From: UBA2883 sp050873965
GTDB lineage: Bacteria > Cyanobacteriota > Vampirovibrionia > Gastranaerophilales > Gastranaerophilaceae
Reading direction: 5' to 3'
DNA: 46,956 nt
Assembly (NCBI GenBank): GCA_050873965.1
Contig: JBNMJS010000003.1
Location: 1-46,956 of the forward strand
Below, one piece after another: positions 18,170 through 27,099 of the stretch (position 1 is its first letter; each line of letters begins with the position of its first letter). The notes beneath the pieces are model-generated. The model was not told where the DNA came from and did no database searches. It worked only from the letters and a program-made list of their open reading frames with translations. The translations under genes and the position numbers were made by a program.

Positions 18170-18607
18170 ATGAAATTAGTTGGCTTAATGATGAATAAAC
18201 CTCAAACATTGGGTGCTGGATTAAAACGAGTTAAAAAACAATTTGGAGTTACTGGTGAAAATTTGTCTAATGAGTTAGGCAAAAGACAGTATAATTGTTA
18301 TGGTGGTAAACATGTTTTGGATATAGCAACTCATGGTACACCTCGTAATGCAGTGTTAACACTAGAAGTTGATAAAAATAGAAATGTTGGTTCATCTTTA
18401 TTAGGAAAAATTTCTGATATTACAAAAACTTATTCAAGAAAAGCGGTATATCAAGATGGTATTATAGGCCAATATCATGAAAAAAGGACTGCAATTGAAA
18501 AATTTGTCCCTGATAATAATAGTTCTTTTTGTGATAGAAAAATTACAGATGTTAATAGAAAAACGAGAACTATTGAACCTTGGTTTTTCGAAAGAATAGA
18601 ATATTAG
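18170..18607 (+). CDS. Hypothetical protein
   Basis: A 145-residue basic protein, no signal peptide or membrane helices. AGAAGGTG precedes the ATG by 6-7 bases. Basic N-terminal half (GAGLKRVKKQFG), a central AVLTLEVDKN strand region, and a C-terminal half with KTYSRKAVYQDGIIGQYHEKRT. Not recognised. It sits between comEC and era; a hairpin separates it from comEC, so it may be its own unit. Confidence 0.6.
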   Translation: MKLVGLMMNKPQTLGAGLKRVKKQFGVTGENLSNELGKRQYNCYGGKHVLDIATHGTPRNAVLTLEVDKNRNVGSSLLGKISDITKTYSRKAVYQDGIIGQYHEKRTAIEKFVPDNNSSFCDRKITDVNRKTRTIEPWFFERIEY

Positions 18608-18658
18608 TTATAAATTTATATCTTTAATTATAATTGATTTTATGATATAAGAACAGTT

Positions 18659-19552
18659 ATGAAATGTGGTTTTGTAGCAATTATAGGACGACCAAATGTA
18701 GGTAAATCTACTCTATTAAATCAAATATTAGAGCAGAAAATTGTTATTGCGACAAATAAAGCACAAACTACAAGAAAACGTATCAAGGGTATTTATACAG
18801 TTGAAGACTGTCAAATCGTTTTTGTTGATACACCTGGAATTCATAAGCCATTAAATAAATTGGGTGAATTTTTGTTAGATGAAGCAAAAGTTTCTGTACC
18901 AGATGCTGATGCAGTGTTATTTTTGGTTGATGCATCAACTCCTGCTGGCAAGGGCGATAAATGGATTGTTGAAAATGTATTATCAAAAACACAGATTCCT
19001 GTAATAATGGTGTTGAACAAAATTGATAAGGCATCACCAAAAAAGATTGATGAAAATATAAAATCATATTTAGATTTATATCCAAATGCGATTATGACCT
19101 TGAGAATATCTGCAAAGACTGGTAAGAATAAGGCGAAATTGGTTGATGCGATTAAAAAATATTTGCCAGAGGGTGAAATGTTGTACCCTGAAGATGTAGT
19201 TACAGAAGAAAATATGCGTTCAATTGTAGAAGAAATTGTAAGAGAGAAGATTTTATTAAATACTACTGATGAAATTCCACATTCTGTAGCAGTTCGTGTT
19301 GATGAATACAAAGAAGATATTGATATTGATAGAATTAGGGCATCTATTTATTGTGAAACAAAGAGTCAAAAGGGTATTTTGATTGGTAAGGGTGGAAGTT
19401 TATTAAAATTGATAGGAACACAAGCAAGACAAGATTTAGAAAAGATTGTTGAAAAAAAAGTATTCTTAGGATTGCAAGTTAAAATCGAAAAAGATTGGCG
19501 TAAAAAAGATAAATTTTTAAGAGATTTTGGTTATGTTTCTGAAGATAAATAG
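18659..19552 (+). CDS. era: GTPase Era
   Basis: Small Ras-like GTPase that binds 16S rRNA and acts in 30S subunit maturation. At 297 residues it has the usual length. G1 loop GRPNVGKS is at 10-17, followed by a switch I region (KAQTTRKR), G3 DTPG, and G4 NKID near 120. The C-terminal KH domain has GKGGSLLK before VKIEKDWRKKD. Nothing is missing. No Shine-Dalgarno is seen. A TATGAT box at 18641-18646 would put the transcription start about 5 bases before the ATG, so the mRNA may be almost leaderless. Confidence 0.96.
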   Translation: MKCGFVAIIGRPNVGKSTLLNQILEQKIVIATNKAQTTRKRIKGIYTVEDCQIVFVDTPGIHKPLNKLGEFLLDEAKVSVPDADAVLFLVDASTPAGKGDKWIVENVLSKTQIPVIMVLNKIDKASPKKIDENIKSYLDLYPNAIMTLRISAKTGKNKAKLVDAIKKYLPEGEMLYPEDVVTEENMRSIVEEIVREKILLNTTDEIPHSVAVRVDEYKEDIDIDRIRASIYCETKSQKGILIGKGGSLLKLIGTQARQDLEKIVEKKVFLGLQVKIEKDWRKKDKFLRDFGYVSEDK

Positions 19553-19587
19553 TTGATGTTGTCAAAACGTTAATAGGTCTTAACACT

Positions 19588-19616
19588 CTGACATTACAGA
19601 AAATTTATGGTAGAAT
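19588..19616 (+). promoter_or_regulatory. Sigma70-type promoter for the coiled-coil gene
   Basis: CTGACA (19588-19593), a 17-bp spacer and TAGAAT (19611-19616). The predicted start of transcription is about 19623, after the GTG at 19622, which argues against that GTG as the translation start of the next gene. Confidence 0.55.
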
Positions 19617-19657
19617 GATTAGTGACTCAGTGTACTGGTTTATGGGATATAAGTAAA

Positions 19658-22027
19658 ATGGCAGAATTAAGCAATATTGAGAGTATAAACGAAAGATTTG
19701 GAGAGTTAAAAAAGCTTATTGATGATGTTAAGTCAAACATGATGAATAATGACGATTGTAACAATCAGTTTTATAATATTATCCAAACATTAGATAATCT
19801 TGTTACTAGTGTTTCAAATCTAGAACATGATAAAGCTTTGCCATCAGATGAATATACTATTTTACAAACAAATATTTTAGAAGTACGTAATGAATTATCC
19901 CGTATGAACAAGAGTATTGATGAAACTATTTGTGGTGGTTTGAAAGAATTAATGACAAAACTTACCGAAAAAGTTAATCGTTTAGAAATTTTAACTAATA
20001 ATGCAGGTATAGATCAACAAGTTGTTATGAATGCAACTTCACAAATAGAAAAAAGTTTGTCAGCCAAGATTAAAGAAACTTCTGATATGTTGTACTCACA
20101 AGGGATTTCTGCAACAGATGCAATTAGAGAAGATGTTTCTGTTATAAATGGCAATATGAAAGAATGTGTTGAATATCTTGAAAAATCAGTTAAGGCTGTT
20201 TCTGACGATGCTGTTCAACATGTTTCTGATGATTTAACAGTTTTAGGTACTACTATTGAAAAAACAAGTGATAATTTAAAAAGAAGTGTAATTGATATTT
20301 TTACAAGAATACAAGAAGCAATTGAGCATGGTGTAAGTAATAGTGGCTCAAAATCTAGTTTTGATACAAAAGAATTGGATAAAGATTTTGAAATGTTGAA
20401 AAATGGTATTTATAATTTAAACGTAAATACTGAACAAAAAATAAATCAATTGAGTTCTTTAGTTGAAGAACTTGATGTGTTTAAAAAGTTAGAAAGTTTT
20501 TCAAAATTAAAAGATTTGCCTGCTATTGGAGATTTGAAACATACTTTAGAAAACAATATTAATAGAATTGTTGATGAATATTCTTACACATTGCAATCTT
20601 CTCAAAGTCGAGATGAATTAAATAGTTCTACTCAACAGTTTAGAAAAGATGTTTATAATGAAATTGTATCTATGTTAAGTAATGTTTCTGAGTATTTGAT
20701 TGAAACAGAAGAAAAAACAAAGGCTCATTTGCATGAAGAAGAACTTGAAAAAAATCAAATGGAACAATTCGCAGAGAAGATTGACGAATTGACATCTGTT
20801 ACTGAATTAAACAATTCAGGATATGATAATATTCAAATTGAATTAAAAGATATTAGAGAAAAATGTGCATCAATCTCAGAAATGATTGAAGCAAATGTTA
20901 AAAAATCTACTGCTAAAAGAACTGCTCTTGAAGAATCAATGTTAGAAATTAAAAATGATGTTCAAGAAATTCAGTTAAAAAGTGATTATTTGAAAAAACA
21001 AAGTTCTGAAATTGGTGAAATTGTTAGAGAATGTTCTAAGAGTATCATTGAGTCTAGTGAACCTGATAGAAACAATATCAAAAATATGTTGTCTGATATT
21101 AAAAAGAATATTTCTATTTTGCAATCAGGTGATGAAGAAACTGATTATACATATAGTATGCAAGATATTGAGTCTGATATTGCAAAGATTCGTATTTATT
21201 TAAATGAATTAAACCAAAACGGAGTTTCTGTTAATTCTGATGAATTTAGTGATGAATTAAATAGTGTTGTTGTTATGGTTGATTCTATGAAACAACAATT
21301 GAACAAGATTGATGAGTGTGATTTGTCTGATACAATGGCAAAAATGAAAGATGATGTTACAAGTATCAGTACTAGAGTAAATAAGTTACTTTTAACATCT
21401 GATTCATCATCAAATATGATAGAGTCATCTTTAAAAGAATTTAAGTTGTTATCAACAGAAATTGATGAACAAATTAAATCAATGGCTGATTCTAACAAAT
21501 TCAAAAATATTGAAGATGAATTGAATACAATTAAAAAATCTTTGGAAGAAAGTAGTAGTTATAACAATATTATCAATCAATCATTGATTATGTTGGCAGA
21601 ATGGGTTGATAGTGCAGGCGAAACTATTACTAATATCTTTGAAAAACAAAGCAAATTAGATTCACTTGATGAACTTAAAGAATTGTTAGTTGAGGCAAAA
21701 TCAAGTATTTCTAATAGTTCAGATGATGTTGTTTCTTCTGTGAAAAATATGTTAGAAGAAACTAATGCGTTAGTTAAAGATATTGAAATTATTGATTATA
21801 AAAGTTCTTTTGATGAATTAGAAGCAAAATTATCAGAACAAGATGTAAGATTAGAAAAACAAGAAGAACGTTTGAATAAAATTGATGAAAAATTGACAAC
21901 TATTTTAGAAATGGTTGCTAAAAATGATTCAGGTGAACTTTCTTCTAAAATTAATGATATAGATTTAAAAATGGAGAAACTCAATAGAAGTATTGAGAAA
22001 TTGACATCGTATGTTAACGAAGACTAA
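19658..22027 (+). CDS. Large coiled-coil protein of unknown function
   Basis: A 789-residue acidic protein, almost entirely predictable as helix with heptad-like spacing of Leu, Ile and Val between Ser, Asn, Asp, Glu and Lys. Many segments read like SMC/methyl-accepting-type coiled coils (for example QDVRLEKQEERLNKIDEKLT). There is no signal peptide, membrane helix, nucleotide-binding loop or catalytic motif. I prefer the ATG at 19658 over a GTG at 19622 because the promoter upstream would start the RNA at about 19623. The end overlaps the start of the GlcD-type gene by 17 bp. A structural or scaffold role is a guess. Confidence 0.7.
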   Translation: MAELSNIESINERFGELKKLIDDVKSNMMNNDDCNNQFYNIIQTLDNLVTSVSNLEHDKALPSDEYTILQTNILEVRNELSRMNKSIDETICGGLKELMTKLTEKVNRLEILTNNAGIDQQVVMNATSQIEKSLSAKIKETSDMLYSQGISATDAIREDVSVINGNMKECVEYLEKSVKAVSDDAVQHVSDDLTVLGTTIEKTSDNLKRSVIDIFTRIQEAIEHGVSNSGSKSSFDTKELDKDFEMLKNGIYNLNVNTEQKINQLSSLVEELDVFKKLESFSKLKDLPAIGDLKHTLENNINRIVDEYSYTLQSSQSRDELNSSTQQFRKDVYNEIVSMLSNVSEYLIETEEKTKAHLHEEELEKNQMEQFAEKIDELTSVTELNNSGYDNIQIELKDIREKCASISEMIEANVKKSTAKRTALEESMLEIKNDVQEIQLKSDYLKKQSSEIGEIVRECSKSIIESSEPDRNNIKNMLSDIKKNISILQSGDEETDYTYSMQDIESDIAKIRIYLNELNQNGVSVNSDEFSDELNSVVVMVDSMKQQLNKIDECDLSDTMAKMKDDVTSISTRVNKLLLTSDSSSNMIESSLKEFKLLSTEIDEQIKSMADSNKFKNIEDELNTIKKSLEESSSYNNIINQSLIMLAEWVDSAGETITNIFEKQSKLDSLDELKELLVEAKSSISNSSDDVVSSVKNMLEETNALVKDIEIIDYKSSFDELEAKLSEQDVRLEKQEERLNKIDEKLTTILEMVAKNDSGELSSKINDIDLKMEKLNRSIEKLTSYVNED

Positions 22028-23408
22028 GTTAAAATCCAATTTAGAAAAAATATTATCAAAAGATAATGTTTTATCAACACCTGAAGAGTGTTATGTTTAT
22101 GCACAAGACGGAACAAATGGTGTAGCCTCTGAGATATTGCCAGATGCAGTTGTTTTCCCTGAAACTATTGAAGAAATCCAAAAGATTTTGGCTTATGCTA
22201 ATGATAATAAAATTCCAGTTGTTGCACGTGGTGCTGGTACAAATTTAGTTGGTGCTTGTATTCCTGAAAAAGGTGGAATTATTTTAAATTTTTCTAAAAT
22301 GAATAAGGTTTTAGAAGTTAATAAAACTAATATGACAGCAGTTGCTCAAGCAGGTGCGACAGTTGGCGAAATACAGCAAGCAGCAGAAAACGTTGGGTTA
22401 TTTTTCCCTCCTGATCCATCAAATTTGAGAGTATCTACAATTGGTGGGGCAATTGCTCAGTCTGCTGGTGGTGCAAAGACATTTAAGTATGGAACAACAA
22501 AAGATTATATACTTGGTTTAAAGGTTGTTTTGGCTGATGGTAGATTGATTAATGTCGGTTCTAATACAATAAAAAATGCTACAGGATACCATTTAGAACA
22601 ATTATTTATTGGTAGTGAGGGAACATTAGGAATAGTTGTTGAGGCTATTTTGAAACTTATTCCAAAACCTGAAACATCAAGAGTTGTGTTGGCATATTTT
22701 GATGATGTTGATTCTGCTACGAAATCTGTTAATGCTATGATTGATGCTAATTTACGACCATCAACAATTGATTTTATGAATAAAAATACATTACAAACTA
22801 TTGAAAAATTTTATCCGGCAGGTTTGCTTGTAGATAAAGAGGCAGCATTGATTATTGAAGTAGATGGGTTTGAATGTTCAATGAATACTCAGATTGAAAG
22901 ATTGGAAGAAGTTCTTAAAAAATCTGGTGCATCTGATATTGTTGTATCACATACAAAGGAAGAACAAGAAAGAATTTGGACGTCACGCAGAGCATCTTTC
23001 GCTGCAACGGCAAAACTTAAACCAGATGTTATTTCTAATGATTTGATAGTTCCAAGAGAAAATATTTCAAAATTGGTAAAAGGTATAAATGAAATTTGTG
23101 AAAAATATTCTTTGCCTGTGTCAATTGTAGGACATATTGGAGATGGAAATGTTCACCCTCAGATTGCATTAGATTTGAATAATAGCGTTGAGGCTGAAAA
23201 TTATGAAAAAGCAAAAGCTGAGTTGTATGAGTTAACATTAAATTTAGATGGTACGTTATCGGCTGAACATGGAATTGGCTCAGAAAAACGCATGTACATG
23301 GAGAGAGCAATTGATAAAGATACGCTTGATTGTATGAAAAGTGTTAAGAAATTGTTTGATCCAAACAATATTTTGAACCCTAATAAGATATTTGATATTG
23401 AGAAATAA
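22011..23408 (+). CDS. FAD-binding oxidase, glycolate oxidase subunit GlcD-like
   Basis: A 465-residue flavoprotein of the VAO/PCMH family. The FAD-binding domain has VVARGAGTNLVGACIP (about 62) and PPDPSNLRVSTIGGAIA. A second FAD contact region is LFIGSEGTLGIVVEAIL. The C-terminal FAD-linked oxidase domain carries HIGDGNVHP and the signature AEHGIGSEKR. Members oxidise glycolate, D-lactate or other 2-hydroxy acids. No GlcE/GlcF or Fe-S partner gene is beside it, so the electron acceptor is open. It overlaps the upstream coiled-coil gene by 17 bp and has no clear ribosome site, suggesting coupled translation. Confidence 0.9.
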   Translation: MLTKTKLKSNLEKILSKDNVLSTPEECYVYAQDGTNGVASEILPDAVVFPETIEEIQKILAYANDNKIPVVARGAGTNLVGACIPEKGGIILNFSKMNKVLEVNKTNMTAVAQAGATVGEIQQAAENVGLFFPPDPSNLRVSTIGGAIAQSAGGAKTFKYGTTKDYILGLKVVLADGRLINVGSNTIKNATGYHLEQLFIGSEGTLGIVVEAILKLIPKPETSRVVLAYFDDVDSATKSVNAMIDANLRPSTIDFMNKNTLQTIEKFYPAGLLVDKEAALIIEVDGFECSMNTQIERLEEVLKKSGASDIVVSHTKEEQERIWTSRRASFAATAKLKPDVISNDLIVPRENISKLVKGINEICEKYSLPVSIVGHIGDGNVHPQIALDLNNSVEAENYEKAKAELYELTLNLDGTLSAEHGIGSEKRMYMERAIDKDTLDCMKSVKKLFDPNNILNPNKIFDIEK

Positions 23409-23459
23409 CCTAAAAATATGTTATACTTATTAGAGATATTAAGAGATAGGAGTTAGAAT

Positions 23460-23777
23460 ATGGACGCTATAGTTATATATTGTACAGTTCCTGATAAGAG
23501 AATTGCAAAAGAAATTTCAAAGTATATTATCAAGCATCATCTTGCAGCATGTGTAAGTGCAATAGATAGAGTTGAGTCTGTATTTTCATGGGATGGTGAG
23601 TTCGAAAAAGAAAAAGAAGTTTTATTAATGATTAAAACTTTGAGAACTAATTTTGAAAAGATTAAAGTTTTAATTACAGAACTTCACCCATATAATGTTC
23701 CTGAAATTATAGCAGTTCCTATTGTTGATTGTAGTAAAGAGTATCTTCAATGGTTAGCACACGAGACAAGACAGTAA
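23460..23777 (+). CDS. cutA: Divalent-cation tolerance protein CutA
   Basis: A 105-residue trimeric ferredoxin-like protein of the CutA1 family, of normal length. The family motifs ACVSAIDRVESVFSWDGE, EVLLMIKT and ELHPYNVPEIIAVPI are intact. The name comes from copper tolerance in E. coli; the true role is not settled. GATAGGAG precedes the ATG. It overlaps the next gene by 28 bp. Confidence 0.93.
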   Translation: MDAIVIYCTVPDKRIAKEISKYIIKHHLAACVSAIDRVESVFSWDGEFEKEKEVLLMIKTLRTNFEKIKVLITELHPYNVPEIIAVPIVDCSKEYLQWLAHETRQ

Positions 23778-24562
23778 TAAAAAAAGAATTAGTTGATTAT
23801 ATTTCATCATTGGGATTGACTGTCAAAACTGTAACAAAAGCACGTGGAAACAAGGGCTTTTTTCGTGAAGGTAGAATAGATGTTTCAAAAAACCTTGACG
23901 ATGAATCTTGTTTGAAAACTTTAGTGCATGAGTATGCTCATTATGTAAATTATCGTTTAGATAAAAAGATAAATAATTTAGAAATCTTATTTAAAGATAA
24001 TAGTGATGAATTGCGTGAAGAATTGCAAAATGTTACAAATTATGTTGATGAAAATGCATTGTGTCATAAATTGTATGATGAGAGAGAAAAATTAAAGAAT
24101 GCTATCAAAAAATTAACTGCTGAGATTAGGAAAGTTTATCCAGAGTTTAAACCTAGTGAGGATTTTAAACCTTTCAAAAAATATACAAGATGGTCTGATG
24201 CTAGTTATTTAGAAAAATACGATAGAGTGAAAGTTCATTCTTGGTTCTCACATAAGGTATATTCTGTTGCAAGTGTCAGAACAGATTTTCCAGAGATGCC
24301 GGAAGTTTTTATAAGTTATATTAGATTGCGTTCAAAACAGAGAAAAAGAGCAAAAATTTCACGTCGTATAACTAAAATGATTAAATATTATTCTGAACCA
24401 TGTGAATTGTTTGCAAGGTTTGTTGAGGGTTTATATATAGACTTTGATGTTGTTATAGAAATGGCTCCATTGGCTTATGAAAAGTTTAAGTCTTTATATG
24501 ATGAAGATTATTATTTCGGCTTGAAGCATGTTTTTTCAATATTGGGTGTTGATTTAAAATAA
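23750..24562 (+). CDS. Putative zinc metallopeptidase (HExxH)
   Basis: A 270-residue protein with a zincin signature: His60, Glu61 and His64 in LVHEYAH, within a helix following an ImmA/IrrE-like beginning. A likely third ligand is Glu219 in SEPCELFARF, followed by an aromatic C-terminal region. The middle is a charged helical segment with a basic patch (RLRSKQRKRAKISRR). The family is not certain. The start lies inside cutA (28-bp overlap, different frame), so the two are translationally linked. No signal peptide, so it should be cytosolic. Confidence 0.7.
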   Translation: MVSTRDKTVIKKELVDYISSLGLTVKTVTKARGNKGFFREGRIDVSKNLDDESCLKTLVHEYAHYVNYRLDKKINNLEILFKDNSDELREELQNVTNYVDENALCHKLYDEREKLKNAIKKLTAEIRKVYPEFKPSEDFKPFKKYTRWSDASYLEKYDRVKVHSWFSHKVYSVASVRTDFPEMPEVFISYIRLRSKQRKRAKISRRITKMIKYYSEPCELFARFVEGLYIDFDVVIEMAPLAYEKFKSLYDEDYYFGLKHVFSILGVDLK

Positions 24563-24581
24563 AAATAATCCAAATGAATGG

Positions 24582-24609
24582 TTGATATTTGAAAAAAAAT
24601 TATTAAAAT
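24582..24609 (+). promoter_or_regulatory. Possible promoter for the EF-hand gene
   Basis: TTGATA (24582-24587), a 16-bp A-rich spacer and TAAAAT (24604-24609), about 40 bp before the ATG. Confidence 0.4.
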
Positions 24610-24648
24610 AGTTGTGTAGGTAGAGAAAATATACAGGAGATTACCCCA

Positions 24649-25215
24649 ATGTCAACATTTAGTGCATCTTCGCTTTTTGCGGGGATAAATGCCGGTGTTA
24701 CTAATTCATACGCAATTTTATCTAATATGTATTCAGGTGGACTTACGCAAAAGAATTTGTCACAGGCTATGTCAAATACATCAATTTTAACAAGTACGTA
24801 TGGTTCAACATTTGCATCATACTTGTCACAAAATTTTGGAACATTAGATAAAAACAATGATGGCACATTATCTGCAAAAGAAGTTCAAAACTTGATGACT
24901 CAGATGTCAACAAGAGGTTTGACTCGTGAACAGGTTACATCTTTGGGTGGTATGAGTGGTATTTCTGCTGATACACAAGCAACTATTATTGATCATTTTA
25001 ATGATATTGATACAAATCATGATGGTTATGTAAGTAGTGCAGAAGTTCAAGGATATATTTTGCAGTCAAAACTTGAAAATCAAAAGGTTAAAGACCAACA
25101 AAAGATGATTAATAGAACATCATTGTTCTATGGTGATGACAATGCAAGCGATAGTGCTTCTAGTTTGTTGTCTTACAAATGGATTCAAGACGATACAAAT
25201 AGTAGCAGTTCATAG
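24649..25215 (+). CDS. EF-hand calcium-binding protein
   Basis: A 188-residue protein with two clear EF-hand loops: residues 67-78 (Asp67, Asn69, Asp71, Glu78) and 121-132 (Asp121, Asn123, Asp125, Glu132), both with the DG-[TY]-[LV]-S pattern. The N-terminal 60 residues are Ser/Thr/Tyr/Asn-rich without a hydrophobic signal. The C-terminal tail is Ser/Asp-rich. CAGGAG precedes the ATG. Its role is likely calcium-dependent binding or structure; the partner is unknown. Confidence 0.85.
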   Translation: MSTFSASSLFAGINAGVTNSYAILSNMYSGGLTQKNLSQAMSNTSILTSTYGSTFASYLSQNFGTLDKNNDGTLSAKEVQNLMTQMSTRGLTREQVTSLGGMSGISADTQATIIDHFNDIDTNHDGYVSSAEVQGYILQSKLENQKVKDQQKMINRTSLFYGDDNASDSASSLLSYKWIQDDTNSSSS

Positions 25216-25299
25216 GCGTGAATTATAGGAAAAAGCACTTTAGATTGTAGGTATAATTTGATTATACAAAGTTGAGTTATTAGTTAGAGTGCAAAATTT

Positions 25300-25331
25300 A
25301 AAGCGACAGGCATGGTGTTTGTCGCTTTTTT
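25300..25331 (+). terminator. Intrinsic terminator
   Basis: AAAGCGACA (25300-25308), loop of 11, TGTCGCTTT (25320-25328), followed by Ts. It lies 85 bp after the EF-hand gene and closes that unit before infC. Confidence 0.8.
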
Positions 25332-25449
25332 AAATAGAAAAATACTTCAAATAGTTGAAATATTTGGAATAGATGACATTATGTGTTTGAAAAATAATAT
25401 AAATATGTTAATATGGTTAAGTTAAGAGATAAAATAAGGAGATTTAGTC

Positions 25450-26001
25450 ATAGCACCAGATGATAAAAGATTCGGTAATAGAGGCCGTGATAATAAAGAT
25501 AAAGTAATAATGAATGAAAGAATTCGTTCAGCAGAAGTTAGATTGATTGATGAAAAAGGAGAAAATCACGGCGTTGTAGCAACGTCTAAAGCTCTAGCAA
25601 TGGCAGAAGCAGCCGATTTGGATTTGGTTGTTGTTAGTCCGAACCAAGCACCTCCAGTTGCGAAAATTCTTAACTATGGAAAATACAAATACGAATTAGA
25701 AAAACGTGCTAAAGAAGCTAAGAAAAAACAACATACAGTTGATATTAAAGAAGTAAAAGTACGTTATAAGATTGATACACATGATTACCAAGTAAGAATT
25801 AAAAATATTAATAAATTTATTTCTCAAGGTAATAAAGTTAAAATCGTTGTAATGCTAAGAGGTCGTGAAATGCAACATTCTAACTTGGCATTTGATTTAG
25901 CTAACAAGTTTATGGAAGACTTGGTTGGTGATACTATTGCAGTAGAAAAGAAACCACAACTTGAAGGTCGTAACGTAACTTTATTTTTAGCACCAGTATA
26001 A
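25450..26001 (+). CDS. infC: Translation initiation factor IF-3, ATA start
   Basis: IF-3 binds the 30S subunit and discriminates initiator tRNA and start codons. The conserved body begins NERIRSAEVRLID and continues through YGKYKYELEKRAKEAKK, the VKVRYKID linker and the C-terminal KVKIVVMLRGREM region. I extend the start 20 codons upstream of the first ATG (25510) to an ATA at 25450. AAGGAGA (25436-25442) sits 7 bases before it, the frame is open, and the added sequence APDDKRFGNRGRD is a plausible basic leader. The ATG at 25510 has no ribosome site. Rare start codons (AUU, AUC, AUA) are a known autoregulatory feature of infC. The usual partners rpmI and rplT do not follow; tRNA-Phe does. Confidence 0.92.
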   Translation: MAPDDKRFGNRGRDNKDKVIMNERIRSAEVRLIDEKGENHGVVATSKALAMAEAADLDLVVVSPNQAPPVAKILNYGKYKYELEKRAKEAKKKQHTVDIKEVKVRYKIDTHDYQVRIKNINKFISQGNKVKIVVMLRGREMQHSNLAFDLANKFMEDLVGDTIAVEKKPQLEGRNVTLFLAPV

Positions 26002-26013
26002 GAAAAATAATTA

Positions 26014-26041
26014 TTGACTATAAATCTTTATACGGTAGAAT
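26014..26041 (+). promoter_or_regulatory. Promoter for tRNA-Phe
   Basis: TTGACT (26014-26019), a 16-bp spacer and TAGAAT (26036-26041), about 65 bp before the tRNA, so a short 5' leader is expected. Confidence 0.5.
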
Positions 26042-26108
26042 AGTTTTACAGGGTTGAGAGAAGTAATTCTTCGGCTGTGTTAAAAATATAAATTTTAAAT
26101 AAATGTGT

Positions 26109-26184
26109 GCCGCAATAGCTCAGTTGGTAGAGCAAGGGACTGAAAATCCCTGTGTCCTTGGTTCAATTCCGAGTTGCGGCACCA
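26109..26184 (+). tRNA. tRNA-Phe (GAA)
   Basis: Acceptor GCCGCAA pairs with TTGCGGC, with discriminator A and an encoded CCA. The D-arm region has AGCTCAGTTGGTAGAGC. The anticodon stem AGGGA/TCCCT holds the loop CTGAAAA with anticodon GAA (26142-26144). The T-arm CTTGG/CCGAG has loop TTCAATT. All arms fold. Confidence 0.96.
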
Positions 26185-26218
26185 TTTTTGTTTATATAAT
26201 AAACAACTTTTTAAATGG

Positions 26219-26241
26219 GCAACTCGGAATTTCATTCCGAG
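26219..26241 (+). repeat. Inverted copy of the tRNA-Phe T-arm in its 3' trailer
   Basis: GCAACTCGGAATT (26219-26231) is the exact reverse complement of 26165-26177 inside the tRNA (T-arm 3' strand and acceptor start). It continues into TTC-ATTCCGAG, so it also folds on itself as an 8-bp hairpin. No T-run follows, so it is not a standard terminator. Confidence 0.6.
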
Positions 26242-26265
26242 CCTCTCAAAAAATAATATTAAAAT

Positions 26266-27099
26266 CTATTTTTTAATTGTATGCATTAGAAGTATTTCTG
26301 TTCTAATTGCATCTCTTTCAGCGAAAGATGCTGAATGTGCTTCTGATGATTTTTTTGCACTATGTTTAGAATCTTCTAAAAGTTTTTGTACATAGAAATA
26401 ACCACCATCTCGTCTTTTGATTTTTTTAAATCCAGCATTTTTGAAAAAATCAAACTGAGCATCTATGTGAGCACTAATAATTCCTTTTAAAGCTGTAAAA
26501 TCTGATTTGGTTGTGTCAGGGTAAGCATCTAAAAATTTTTCGAAATCTGCTTTTTTGAAATCTTCTTTATTACCATATTGATAAATTTTAAGTGCTTGTA
26601 AAGCATGTCTTAATTCATGTGTTAAGTGACTAAATAATGTTTTATTAGAATATCTTTTATCAACATTGATTTCAACAAATCCTTCTTCGTAGTAGGCAGA
26701 GTATGAGGCAGCACTTCTTATATTTAAAGATTTTTTGCCTCGTTTAAAGTCTTTATTAAGTTTCATTGGGACATTTGCTAAACCGTAATCCTTTTTTAGT
26801 TCATTAAAAGCCGTATCTAAAAATTCATCTTTGTCTTTTATTTTTAAAATACCTCTATATTTTTGTTGCAAATTTTCAACATCATTAGGATAAACCTGTT
26901 TATAAAAACAAGCACTGAATGCTTCAGCTGTATCTCTAAGTTTGTTTAATCTTTTTTCTTCAGCGACTCTATCAACAGATTTTTGAAATACATCAGTAAC
27001 ATTATTATTTTTTGGAATTCTTCCAAGAAAAGTAGTTCGATTATTTTGTCTAGTGTTAGTTATGTTTATATTATTTGGTGCTATTGCTAATATTCTCAT
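26266..27099 (-). CDS. Putative metallopeptidase-like protein with HELRH motif
   Basis: A 277-residue protein. Residues 161-165 are HELRH in the helix LFSHLTHELRHALQAL, the typical zincin motif with Glu162 as base; a later Glu (in FAERDAIRTE) is a candidate third ligand. The N-terminus carries TTFLGRI near residue 22, similar to the [VI][NS]F-type motif seen in neighbours. No hydrophobic signal peptide. AGGAT precedes the ATG on the minus strand. Family not assigned; it resembles no named peptidase I am sure of, and a catalytic role needs the third ligand confirmed. Confidence 0.65.
   Translation of the reverse strand: MRILAIAPNNINITNTRQNNRTTFLGRIPKNNNVTDVFQKSVDRVAEEKRLNKLRDTAEAFSACFYKQVYPNDVENLQQKYRGILKIKDKDEFLDTAFNELKKDYGLANVPMKLNKDFKRGKKSLNIRSAASYSAYYEEGFVEINVDKRYSNKTLFSHLTHELRHALQALKIYQYGNKEDFKKADFEKFLDAYPDTTKSDFTALKGIISAHIDAQFDFFKNAGFKKIKRRDGGYFYVQKLLEDSKHSAKKSSEAHSASFAERDAIRTEILLMHTIKK

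Noticed and set aside
18783..19311. Minus-strand frames inside era
   Set aside because: Era is unmistakable on the plus strand; the reverse frames are compositional shadows.
26219..26241. Intrinsic terminator for tRNA-Phe
   Set aside because: The hairpin is good but no T-run follows; its exact match to the tRNA T-arm is the more notable property.
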